A stretch of DNA of 12,899 bases from Casp-actino8 sp964563545 (GTDB lineage Bacteria; Actinomycetota; Acidimicrobiia; Acidimicrobiales; Ilumatobacteraceae): positions 1 to 12,899 of the forward strand of contig CAZLXB010000039.1 of assembly GCA_964563545.1 (NCBI GenBank), in the 5' to 3' direction. The position numbers and the translations under genes are program-made. A model generated the notes under the pieces. It worked only from the letters and a program-made list of their open reading frames with translations, ran no database searches and was not told the origin of the DNA. Shown here in pieces: positions 1 through 6,062 of the stretch. Numbering within the stretch: the stretch's first letter is position 1; the number at the start of each line of letters is the position of its first letter.

Positions 1-234
1 GTCTGATGTGGTGCTGGATCACCGGACTCGCCTCCGGATCAACACACACCACCTCCGTCGCCTGGCGAAACCAACACGGCCCTAGCCCGGCCACCTCGGC
101 GGTCTTCGACCTGCGCTGATACTCGGAAGAGCATGCCCTCGTTTCAGAATTTTCGAGATATCGCGCAGCGACGATTAGTTTCGTAACTCAGAGCTGTCCT
201 CCCCAACGGAGAACCAGCCCGGCGGAGGGTCCAC
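1..234. other. Left edge and upstream region of the first lipoprotein gene; no gene assigned
   Basis: Short open stretches touch the left edge in several frames. The + frame beginning at base 3 stays open to TGA at 117-119, and the + frame beginning at base 2 stays open to TAG at 83-85. A reverse-strand frame is open across the edge too. None carries a motif I recognise, so a gene end could lie here but I cannot say which. Bases 145-185 are noticeably AT-richer than the surroundings and contain TAGTTT (176-181), which fits a TAnnnT -10 box about 53 bases before the lipoprotein start. No convincing -35 box is visible, so this is only a weak promoter candidate. Confidence 0.3.
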
Positions 235-657
235 ATGCGCGCGATCGGTTCACTACTTCTGGCTTCGACCCTGGTGGTCGCCATCTCGTGTGCTAGCGAG
301 CCGAGCGACCCTATCTGCGGTGAGGAATTTGGGGAAGTGCTCAAAGACGAGGACGGTTACGTTCCCTTTGCCGGAACGCCGGAATGTGACGCCTTGCTTC
401 TTGCAACATCCACTTCGTCACCTGAAACCTCCACCACCGAAGTGCCGACGACCATCGCAGCCACCACCGAAGCACCGGCCACTGCCGCACCCGCCACAAC
501 TCCGGCATCCAAGCCACCCACGACGTCGAAGCCGGTCGCAACGGCGGCACCTACCGCAGCACCCACCGCGGCACCAACAACTCCAGCGCCGACGGCTCCG
601 CCCACCACGGCTCGACCCACCACGACGGCACCGGCGCCGGGCGATTCTTCGCCCTGA
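235..657 (+). CDS. Small putative lipoprotein with Ala/Pro/Thr-rich tail
   Basis: 140 residues. The N-terminus (MRAIGSLLLASTLVVAISC) is a signal peptide ending in a loose lipobox, AISC, with Cys19 as the likely lipidated residue; export and membrane anchoring are inferred from this. Residues 20-56 form a short segment with two further cysteines (Cys28, Cys51) that could form a disulfide. From about residue 57 to the end the protein is almost entirely Ala, Pro, Thr and Ser, with an AAPT unit repeated three times at residues 104-115. Such tails act as extended, often glycosylated spacers in actinobacterial surface proteins. The ATG start is supported by GGAGGG at 224-229 with a 5-base spacer. 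I recognise no family. The cell-envelope location is well supported; the role is unknown. Confidence 0.75.
   Translation: MRAIGSLLLASTLVVAISCASEPSDPICGEEFGEVLKDEDGYVPFAGTPECDALLLATSTSSPETSTTEVPTTIAATTEAPATAAPATTPASKPPTTSKPVATAAPTAAPTAAPTTPAPTAPPTTARPTTTAPAPGDSSP
639..654 (+). terminator. Possible weak hairpin over the end of the lipoprotein gene
   Basis: GGGCGA (639-644) and TCGCCC (649-654) form a perfect 6-bp stem with a 4-base loop, ending directly at the TGA stop. No T-tract follows, so a classic intrinsic terminator is not shown. It lies within coding sequence and could be chance. Confidence 0.2.
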
Positions 658-805
658 CGTTCGGCCAACGGTCGTTCGCTGTGGCCTGCGACCGAGGGCG
701 GCGACGTCGATGAAGTACGAACATTCGTCATCGGTTACGTCCGCACGCGTGATTCCACTCTGAGATCAACTTGGCTGTTCCTCGCCGTCGAAAGCGAGGG
801 ATCCG

Positions 806-2383
806 GTGAAGAGACGAACCAAAACGTCGGCCGTTGCCGCACTCATGACTCTGCTCGTCGGCGTCGCCGTCGTGTCGGCGTTGGTCTTTCCGGCCTCGGC
901 GGCCGACGTTGCTCCCAGCGGCCACTGGGTCGACAATCTCGGCGGCGGAGTCACGGCGGCTGAATTCGGTCGCGGCAACAACCACCCCGACTGCCAGAAC
1001 CCCCGTTTCGCCTCCGGCGAGTCCGACCTCTGGGTGTTCGAGATTCGTGGTGCAACCAACGCGTCGTCCGTGCCGGTCTGGGACGGCTCGGTTCCTTCCT
1101 GGACGGTTGATGGCTCGTTGACGGTCGTCGATGTGACCACCAACTACGGGGCCTACCTCACCGACCCGACCACCAAACGCCTCTACATCGAAACATCGCC
1201 CCCGGGAGCTCGCCTCAACGCCGCCCACCTTCTGTATGCGGGTTCGTCGACTGCGGAAGTCTTGCTGCGCACATGTGCCCACGAACTCGATGTCCGACTC
1301 AAAGGCGCACTGAGCGCCACCTACGACCTCTCATATCGATGGACGATCGACGCTGCGGTGGAGTGGCGCGTCGTCGATGCGTTCACCTTCGATGTGGATT
1401 ACGTGGCTACCCCTAGCCGAGCCGACTACCCGCTCATCCAGCCCGGCAGTGCACACGTTCGAGGAGTCCTCGAACTAGGTGAGCCGAGTCTTCCTGTGCA
1501 AACAGCAGAGATCAGTTACCTCGCGGGGAACAAACGCCAGAACTGTTTCGTCGACCCGAAGACATTTTCCTTCGACTGCACCGTTGACGACTCGCTCCTC
1601 GTCACCGATCCCACCACCGGACAACCGATCGGCATCGGATCGATCTCTGTCACTGCTATTACCCCAGACGGCACGGCTCAACGAACCTTCCCGATCGACT
1701 GGAAGACAATTTCACCCTCGAACATCTTCCGGACATCGGCCGTCATCCGTAATCACAAGGCGATGGTCGCGCACAACCAAGTGCAAGTTTCGAAGTACGA
1801 GACCATCAACTTCTACCAAGAGACATGGAAGCCGGGCTCCAACTACTGCACCACTCAAACCCAGACCTTCGACTTGATCAGCGAACCAACAACTTCGGCA
1901 ACCCCCGACGATCAGACCACCACCGCGGTCACCTGGTGTCGCCCCCGACCCGGCTACTCGCTGCAGTACCTGGGTGGTCCGTACGGCGTCCCCTTGTTGA
2001 TCGCCAACAAGAACACTCTCGAGTCGCAATATCCGTTGGCACTAGCCGGACTTCCACCACTGTCCAACCGTGACGAGATCCGCGGGTTCCTCGACTCGCT
2101 TGCCTGTATCGAGTCGTGCAAGGCGCTCTTCCGGGCCCAGTTCCTCACCGCCGCTTTCAATGCCCTCGATCCGGCTTTTGCCCAGCAGACGATCCTGATC
2201 CGCGATACGTGCCTGACGATCGCCCAATTTCTCGAGCAGGTCAACGCCGAAACTCCTCGGATGGACGAGACCACCCTCATCATCCGTAAAGCCGAGCTGG
2301 AAAGGATCAACGGTGCGCTGGTCACAACCTGCCCGACGGTCTCGACCTCGACCAACAGCCCTGGTGTCATCAACCCGAGTTGA
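806..2383 (+). CDS. Secreted protein of unknown function, 525 residues
   Basis: The GTG start is backed by GAGGG at 796-800 with a 5-base spacer. Residues 1-32 form a Sec signal peptide: a basic MKRRTK start, a hydrophobic core, and a likely cut after ASA (residue 32). There is no lipobox, so release or wall association is expected rather than lipidation. The mature protein is rich in Thr, Asp and alternating hydrophobic residues, as in beta-sandwich surface proteins. A segment around residues 170-200 (SYRWTIDAAVEWRV) recalls the 'WTIDKSV' strand of bacterial surface beta-domains. The C-terminal part (about 421-505) looks helical, with cysteines at 434, 438, 469 and 509, and recalls the 'LxxQxIAAxLN' module of some secreted proteins. 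Both likenesses come from memory and are weak. No enzymatic motif is visible. The gene sits between two lipoprotein genes on the same strand, suggesting an envelope or extracellular role. Confidence 0.8.
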   Translation: MKRRTKTSAVAALMTLLVGVAVVSALVFPASAADVAPSGHWVDNLGGGVTAAEFGRGNNHPDCQNPRFASGESDLWVFEIRGATNASSVPVWDGSVPSWTVDGSLTVVDVTTNYGAYLTDPTTKRLYIETSPPGARLNAAHLLYAGSSTAEVLLRTCAHELDVRLKGALSATYDLSYRWTIDAAVEWRVVDAFTFDVDYVATPSRADYPLIQPGSAHVRGVLELGEPSLPVQTAEISYLAGNKRQNCFVDPKTFSFDCTVDDSLLVTDPTTGQPIGIGSISVTAITPDGTAQRTFPIDWKTISPSNIFRTSAVIRNHKAMVAHNQVQVSKYETINFYQETWKPGSNYCTTQTQTFDLISEPTTSATPDDQTTTAVTWCRPRPGYSLQYLGGPYGVPLLIANKNTLESQYPLALAGLPPLSNRDEIRGFLDSLACIESCKALFRAQFLTAAFNALDPAFAQQTILIRDTCLTIAQFLEQVNAETPRMDETTLIIRKAELERINGALVTTCPTVSTSTNSPGVINPS

Positions 2384-2384
2384 C

Positions 2385-2413
2385 CTGACCTCCTGCCGGT
2401 GACGACATAGTGT
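2385..2413 (+). promoter_or_regulatory. Candidate promoter of the DUF333/repeat lipoprotein gene
   Basis: CTGACC (2385-2390), a 17-base spacer and TAGTGT (2408-2413) fit a -35/-10 pair for the main actinobacterial sigma factor. This would start transcription near base 2420 and give a leader of about 25 bases. The -35 box begins directly after the stop of the preceding gene. Confidence 0.4.
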
Positions 2414-2445
2414 TGGCTCGCTCCATTTCGATAGTTGAGGTCATC

Positions 2446-3768
2446 ATGAAGAAAGCTCTCGCCCTCCTCGCCACACTCTCTCTGTTCGCCGCTTGCAGTG
2501 GCGACGACACCAAGAACTCAACCGACTCCACCTCGGCCCCGGACTCCACCGACGCCGCCCAGATCGCCAACCCGGCGTCCGAGTACTGCGTGCAAAAGGG
2601 TGGCACCACCGAGATCGTCGACGAATCAGCCGGCCAGGTCGGTTACTGCAACCTTCCCGACGGCACCCGAATCGAAGAGTGGGAATACTTCAACGCACAG
2701 GGCGTTCCCATTGACACTCCACTGGCCACGAGCGTCGACCCTGATTACGCCGGAACCGTCGGTTGGTTCCCGGCTGTTGCCGTCGGAACCGACGGTTTCG
2801 TCATCGCCAGCCATCACGACCGCGACAATGGCGACCTGAAAGTGACCCACTGCGAAGACCCCACATGCTCCACGGCCACCACCACCATGCTCGACGACTT
2901 CGCCGAGACCGGTCTCTACACGGCCATCGCGATCGGCTCCGATGGACTACCCATCATCAGTTCGCAGAACCGCAACAAGGGCGACCTGCACATCACGCAT
3001 TGTTCGAATGTGGCCTGCACCGAGGCAGTCACCACTGCGGTCGATACCGAAGGTGATGTCGGCTGGGACTCCGCCATCGCCATCGGAGCCGACGGTTTGG
3101 CGATGATCAGCCACCACGACAACGACAACGGGACTCTTCGACTCACGCATTGCTCCAATGTCGAATGCACCGAGGCCACTTCGGTCGTGGTCGACGACGC
3201 GCCCGAGGTCGGTTGGTTCACCTCGATTGCCATCGGCTCCGACGGATTGCCGATCATCGCCTATCAGGACGAGGCGAACACCGCACTCAAAGTTGCTCAC
3301 TGCGAAGACGCCACGTGTTCGTCGGCCACCATCACGACGGCCGATGATTCGGGCGATGTCGGTCAGGAGACCGCGATCGCCATCGGGCCCGACGGGCTCG
3401 CCACCATCAGCCACATCGACTACGAGAATTCGGCTCTTCTCGTCACCAAGTGCTCCAATGTCGCATGCACGTCGTCGACCACTTCGAAACCAGCTCCCGA
3501 TCGACGAGCTGGCATCGGATCATCGATCACCTACTCCGGAGACGAGGCCGTGATCGTGCACTTCGACGCCGACTCGAATGCTCTTCTCGTCACTTCGTGC
3601 GCAGATGCCAAGTGCAGTTCGGGCACGACGTCCGAACTCGACCCGACCACGGGAGCCGGCTGGACGTCCATCACGACCACCGACGCCGGTCTTCCGATCG
3701 TCACCTTTTTGAGTTCGGCAGTCGGCAATCTGCGGTTGGTGTACTGCAAGACACCCACTTGTAGCTGA
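2446..3768 (+). CDS. Lipoprotein: DUF333-like module plus seven CX4C repeats (probable beta-propeller)
   Basis: 440 residues. I place the start at ATG 2446, with GAGG at 2437-2440 and a 5-base spacer. A GTG at 2410 would add 12 residues ahead of the signal peptide and lacks a better ribosome site. The N-terminus ends in a clear lipobox, FAAC, so Cys17 is the likely lipid anchor, followed by a Ser/Thr/Asp linker. Residues 41-86 match the pattern of DUF333 (NPAS, Cys48, GG, Cys68, PDG, EEW), though the third conserved cysteine of that family is Ile76 here. From Gly106 seven repeats of about 50 residues follow. Each has an IAIGxDGLPxIS-like strand pair, an Asp/Asn-rich turn and a CX4C pair. The last repeat is short, and residues 91-105 can supply its missing strand, as in propeller closure. 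Binding or sensing at the cell surface is likely; the ligand is unknown. Confidence 0.85.
   Translation: MKKALALLATLSLFAACSGDDTKNSTDSTSAPDSTDAAQIANPASEYCVQKGGTTEIVDESAGQVGYCNLPDGTRIEEWEYFNAQGVPIDTPLATSVDPDYAGTVGWFPAVAVGTDGFVIASHHDRDNGDLKVTHCEDPTCSTATTTMLDDFAETGLYTAIAIGSDGLPIISSQNRNKGDLHITHCSNVACTEAVTTAVDTEGDVGWDSAIAIGADGLAMISHHDNDNGTLRLTHCSNVECTEATSVVVDDAPEVGWFTSIAIGSDGLPIIAYQDEANTALKVAHCEDATCSSATITTADDSGDVGQETAIAIGPDGLATISHIDYENSALLVTKCSNVACTSSTTSKPAPDRRAGIGSSITYSGDEAVIVHFDADSNALLVTSCADAKCSSGTTSELDPTTGAGWTSITTTDAGLPIVTFLSSAVGNLRLVYCKTPTCS
2761..3768 (+). repeat. Seven in-frame tandem repeats, 150-bp period
   Basis: Units begin at 2761, 2911, 3061, 3211, 3361, 3511 and 3658. The first five are exactly 150 bp, the sixth is 147 bp, and the seventh is cut short by the stop codon. 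Each encodes a Gly-led strand, a GxDG turn, an Asp/Asn-rich loop (such as DRDNGD) and CX4C. The DNA copies have diverged while the protein pattern is kept, which points to an old repeat under selection rather than a recent slippage array. Confidence 0.9.
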
Positions 3769-3771
3769 CCT

Positions 3772-4449
3772 CTACGTCGTCGCCGTTCCCAAAACTGCAG
3801 GTAGCCATTCGGCGAGTCGGCCGTTGATCTGCGCCGCACTATGCGCAAGAAGATGGCCGTCGCCCTCGCACAACACGAGTTCGCCGGTGCCCGCCATGGC
3901 GGCAACGATCCGACTCGATTCGAGGGGAAGGATCTCGTCGGCATCGCCGTGGAAGAGAAGTAGTGGTCGACCACCCAACCCTGGCGCGACTTCGCATCCG
4001 GCCGACTGAGTCGCGAACGTGACCACTCCCGCTACTTCGTCCATGACCACAGCGACTCTCACTGCCACCGCACCACCGAACGAATGACCCATCACGACGA
4101 TCCGTTGTGCGCCCGCGTCAGCGGCGAGTTGAACGGCCGCGGCGACGTCGAGACAACAGGCATCGAGATCGTTGGGTCGGCGGTACGACACTCGGAGAAC
4201 TGGCACACCGACCGACGACCATGTGTCGCCCAACTCCTGATACAGACCATTGGCCGGCCCGAGCAAGCCGCCCATGGCTCCACCACAAGCCACGATCGCC
4301 GCGGGTTGCGCCTTCTGACCAGCAGGAACCTGATGCCACAGGATCGTCACCAGGCCCCGCATCGTGAACAATTCGACGTGGCGAAGCGTCCGGGTGATCA
4401 TCGCGCTCTGAGACGCCAGGACATCGAGGGCGTGAAGAGGCGGTTCCAC
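3772..4449 (-). CDS. Alpha/beta hydrolase (dienelactone hydrolase-like)
   Basis: 225 residues with the full catalytic layout of an alpha/beta hydrolase. The nucleophile elbow is GHSFGG (Ser123), the acid lies in HGDADE (Asp171) and the histidine in EGDGHLL (His199). CGGAMGG (residues 55-61) could form the oxyanion-hole loop. There is no signal peptide, so it is cytoplasmic. The substrate cannot be read from sequence; esterase or lactonase activity is the family's usual role. I chose GTG 4449 because TAGGGT lies 7 bases upstream, as expected for leaderless transcription. The frame stays open 23 codons further, but that would run into the divergent MarR gene. The head-to-head MarR gene and shared operator-like palindrome suggest MarR controls this gene. 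Its stop lies 3 bases from the stop of the convergent lipoprotein gene. Confidence 0.85.
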   Translation of the reverse strand: MEPPLHALDVLASQSAMITRTLRHVELFTMRGLVTILWHQVPAGQKAQPAAIVACGGAMGGLLGPANGLYQELGDTWSSVGVPVLRVSYRRPNDLDACCLDVAAAVQLAADAGAQRIVVMGHSFGGAVAVRVAVVMDEVAGVVTFATQSAGCEVAPGLGGRPLLLFHGDADEILPLESSRIVAAMAGTGELVLCEGDGHLLAHSAAQINGRLAEWLPAVLGTATT

Positions 4450-4452
4450 CGC

Positions 4453-4465
4453 TTGTACCCTACAA
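4453..4465. promoter_or_regulatory. Palindromic operator overlapping divergent -10 boxes (MarR / hydrolase)
   Basis: TTGTA-CCC-TACAA is a perfect inverted repeat in the 21-bp gap between the two divergent starts. Its core gives TACCCT (4456-4461) on the + strand, 9 bases before the MarR ATG. It also gives TAGGGT (4462 to 4457) on the - strand, 7 bases before the hydrolase GTG. Both fit TAnnnT -10 boxes of leaderless or near-leaderless transcripts. MarR proteins commonly bind such palindromes next to their own gene and block the promoter, so this is a strong operator candidate. The binding itself is inferred. Convincing -35 boxes are not visible in either direction. Confidence 0.6.
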
Positions 4466-4470
4466 AACTC

Positions 4471-4986
4471 ATGGCGACCCCCCGCCCGAGCACATTCGAT
4501 CTCGACGACCCCGCGCACCGCGAGGTCGCGCTACGCATCGGCCGCTCATGGCGCGAACTTCGTCGCGGGGCATCGATGAGTGCACTCGTCGACTATTTGT
4601 TCGGAGTCGGCGAGGATGCGCTCGAGAGTGGCCAGATGGACACTCTCGATGTCCTCGTACAGCAACCAGCTTGGCGAATGGGCGACCTCGCTGAGGCATT
4701 GCGGGTCGATCCTTCGACAGCCACGCGAGCCGTGCAACGACTCGAACGCGTCGGACTCGCCACTCGTTGCGTGAATCCGAATGATCGGCGCGTGGTGATG
4801 GTGTCGGCCACCGACCACGGACGGCACCGTCATTCCGAGGCCCACACGCGGCGCCAGACCGTGATGCGCTCGATCATGTCGGCGTACGAGCCCGAGGAAC
4901 GTGAACAGCTCGCGGCGTACCTCGAACGATTCATCGATGCACTCGACTCCGTCGTGGCCGACATCGACCGCCGCGACCACTCGTAG
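4471..4986 (+). CDS. MarR-family transcriptional regulator
   Basis: 171 residues, usual for MarR dimers. The N-terminal helices (about 15-50) would form part of the dimer interface. The winged helix-turn-helix spans about 55-118: recognition helix DPSTATRAVQRLERVGL (80-96), then the wing NPNDRRVVMVS (102-112), which contains the family's characteristic DxR arginines. The C-terminal helices (135-165) complete the dimerisation domain. There is a single cysteine, Cys100, at the base of the wing, so thiol-based sensing is possible but unproven. The open frame continues upstream to 4084, but that part is antisense to the hydrolase gene. ATG 4471, just after the palindrome, is the sensible start. 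It likely represses itself and the divergent hydrolase. The sigma factor gene follows after 14 bases, so the two could be co-transcribed. Confidence 0.92.
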   Translation: MATPRPSTFDLDDPAHREVALRIGRSWRELRRGASMSALVDYLFGVGEDALESGQMDTLDVLVQQPAWRMGDLAEALRVDPSTATRAVQRLERVGLATRCVNPNDRRVVMVSATDHGRHRHSEAHTRRQTVMRSIMSAYEPEEREQLAAYLERFIDALDSVVADIDRRDHS

Positions 4987-5000
4987 GTCTCGGGATACTC

Positions 5001-5570
5001 GTGGCCGACCCGAAGACGTTCGCCGATCGGGCGATGGAAGTCGCGCCGCAACTCTTCGGCACCGCTTTGCGGATGACCAGGAACCGCGCCGATGCCGAAG
5101 ACCTCGTCCAGGAGACGATGCTCAAGGGTTTTCGCTCCTTCGACTCGTTCGAAGAAGGAACCAACCTGCGGGCTTGGCTCTTTCGGATCCTCACCAACAC
5201 CTTCATCTCGTCGTATCGAGCCAAACAGGTTCGGCCATCGGAATCCGAGTTCGGAGACGTCGAAGACTCGTATCTCTACTCGCACCTCACGCAAGCCGCC
5301 GACCGACGCAAAGGTCAGAGCGCCGAAGACTCCTTGATGGAGGCGTTCACGGATGACGAGGTGAAGAAGGCTCTCGAGGATCTCCCCGAGACTTATCTAC
5401 TACCGGTGTTGCTCGCCGATGTGCAGGACTTCACCTATCAGGAGATTGCCGACATGTTGGAGATACCGATCGGAACCGTGACGAGTCGTCTGCACCGCGG
5501 ACGCCGCGCCCTACAGAAGGCGCTGGTTGGGTTCGCCAGTTCGAAGGGGCTCATCGATGTCACAGCCTGA
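5001..5570 (+). CDS. sigR: ECF sigma factor, SigR/SigH type
   Basis: 189 residues, the normal ECF size. Region 2 covers about residues 10-75, with the core-binding and -10 recognition segment AEDLVQETMLKGFRSF followed by NLRAWLFRILTNTFIS. Region 4 covers about 120-175, with the helix-turn-helix YQEIADMLEIPIGTVTSRLHRGRRAL. The IPIGTVTSRLHRGRR wording is typical of the SigR (Streptomyces) / SigH (Mycobacterium) group, which turns on thioredoxin and other thiol-stress genes when its zinc anti-sigma factor is oxidised. The adjoining gene encodes just such an anti-sigma factor, which makes the assignment firm. GTG start, with GGGA at 4992-4995 and a 5-base spacer. I looked for the GGAAT-N18/19-GTT autoregulatory promoter of this group upstream and did not find it, so expression may come from the MarR promoter or a site I cannot recognise. 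Confidence 0.9.
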   Translation: MADPKTFADRAMEVAPQLFGTALRMTRNRADAEDLVQETMLKGFRSFDSFEEGTNLRAWLFRILTNTFISSYRAKQVRPSESEFGDVEDSYLYSHLTQAADRRKGQSAEDSLMEAFTDDEVKKALEDLPETYLLPVLLADVQDFTYQEIADMLEIPIGTVTSRLHRGRRALQKALVGFASSKGLIDVTA

Positions 5571-5590
5571 AACGAAAGGTGTGGTCGACC

Positions 5591-5857
5591 ATGGCTGATT
5601 GCCGCGACACCATCCAGATGCTCTATTCGTACTTGGACGAAATGCTCGACGACGCACTTCGCCACGACATCGACACCCACCTCGTGTCGTGTCCCGACTG
5701 TCAAGGACGCATGGAGTTCGAGTTCGAGGTGAAAGCCCGTATTCGAGCCAAAGCTGTGCATGAACCGCTCCCCGCCGACCTCGAACGCCGCCTTCGGGAA
5801 TGCTTCGACATGAATGTGGTGGCGGACCCGGCGGTCGACGACGGAAGTGGGCAATGA
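5591..5857 (+). CDS. rsrA: RsrA-type zinc-binding redox anti-sigma factor
   Basis: 88 residues. Cys4, His30, Cys34 and Cys37 form the ZAS zinc site, with the HxxxCxxC signature HLVSCPDC at 30-37. The spacing C-26-H-4-C-3-C is identical to Streptomyces RsrA (Cys11, His37, Cys41, Cys44). In that family, the reduced zinc form binds SigR, and disulfide formation releases zinc and the sigma factor. The gene follows the sigma gene by 20 bases. I start at ATG 5591, with GAAAGG at 5574-5579. The GTG at 5579 would overlap that ribosome site and add only four residues. A further cysteine, Cys71, lies near the C-terminus. The last two bases of its stop codon region overlap the next gene's ATG (ATGA), indicating translational coupling. 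Confidence 0.9.
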   Translation: MADCRDTIQMLYSYLDEMLDDALRHDIDTHLVSCPDCQGRMEFEFEVKARIRAKAVHEPLPADLERRLRECFDMNVVADPAVDDGSGQ

Positions 5858-6039
5858 CCAGCCCGGCTGAGTACGCTTTGGGCATGCTCGCAGCAAATGT
5901 CTGGCACTGGTGGATCGGCGTCGTTCTCTCGTTCGTCGGCGTCGCGACAGTCGTGGCCATGGGTGCCGGATACGTCAAGCAGGTCAGCGCCACTCGTTTC
6001 CCCGGTAAGCGCCAGCAACGCGGCCACTCCGAGGGCTGA
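5854..6039 (+). CDS. Small single-pass membrane protein coupled to rsrA
   Basis: 61 residues. The ATG overlaps the rsrA stop as ATGA, with a purine-rich GGAAGTGGG just upstream, so translation is probably coupled. Residues about 18-40 (HWWIGVVLSFVGVATVVAMGAGY) form one strongly hydrophobic helix, preceded by a short polar/aromatic N-terminus (residues 1-17) and followed by a basic tail (about 42-58, with KQ, RF, KRQQR). By the positive-inside rule the C-terminus would face the cytoplasm. I recognise no family and see no cysteine or catalytic motif. Its place as third gene after a redox sigma/anti-sigma pair suggests a link to that regulon, perhaps a membrane partner or stress effector. That is inference from position only. 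Confidence 0.75.
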   Translation: MTSPAEYALGMLAANVWHWWIGVVLSFVGVATVVAMGAGYVKQVSATRFPGKRQQRGHSEG

Positions 6040-6062
6040 ACATCGTCGATCGCGCCTCGCCG

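Noticed and set aside
1..119. Possible C-terminal or N-terminal gene fragment at the left edge
   Set aside because: Frames on both strands are open across the edge and none has a motif or a codon pattern clearly better than the others, so no CDS was called.
717..728. Palindrome ACGAA-CA-TTCGT between the first two genes
   Set aside because: It does not match the actinobacterial LexA box (GAAC-N4-GTTC), lies about 80 bases from the next start with no -10 box beside it, and is short enough to be chance.
357..731. Minus-strand open frame rich in Ala, Val and Gly opposite the first lipoprotein
   Set aside because: It is the mirror of the Ala/Pro/Thr-rich tail codons on the plus strand; it has no plausible domain.
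3738..3776. Hairpins GGTGT/ACACC and GTAG/CTAC between the convergent lipoprotein and hydrolase genes
   Set aside because: Stems are only 4-5 bp and no T-tract follows on either strand, so a bidirectional terminator is not supported.
4084..4470. Upstream extension of the MarR reading frame
   Set aside because: This part is antisense to the alpha/beta hydrolase with its catalytic triad, and its translation looks random. The MarR fold begins after ATG 4471.
4992..5020. Possible SigR autoregulatory promoter (GGGAT ... GTT) at the sigma gene start
   Set aside because: The -35 part differs from GGAAT, the spacer is 21 instead of 18-19 bases, and the GTT falls inside the coding region.
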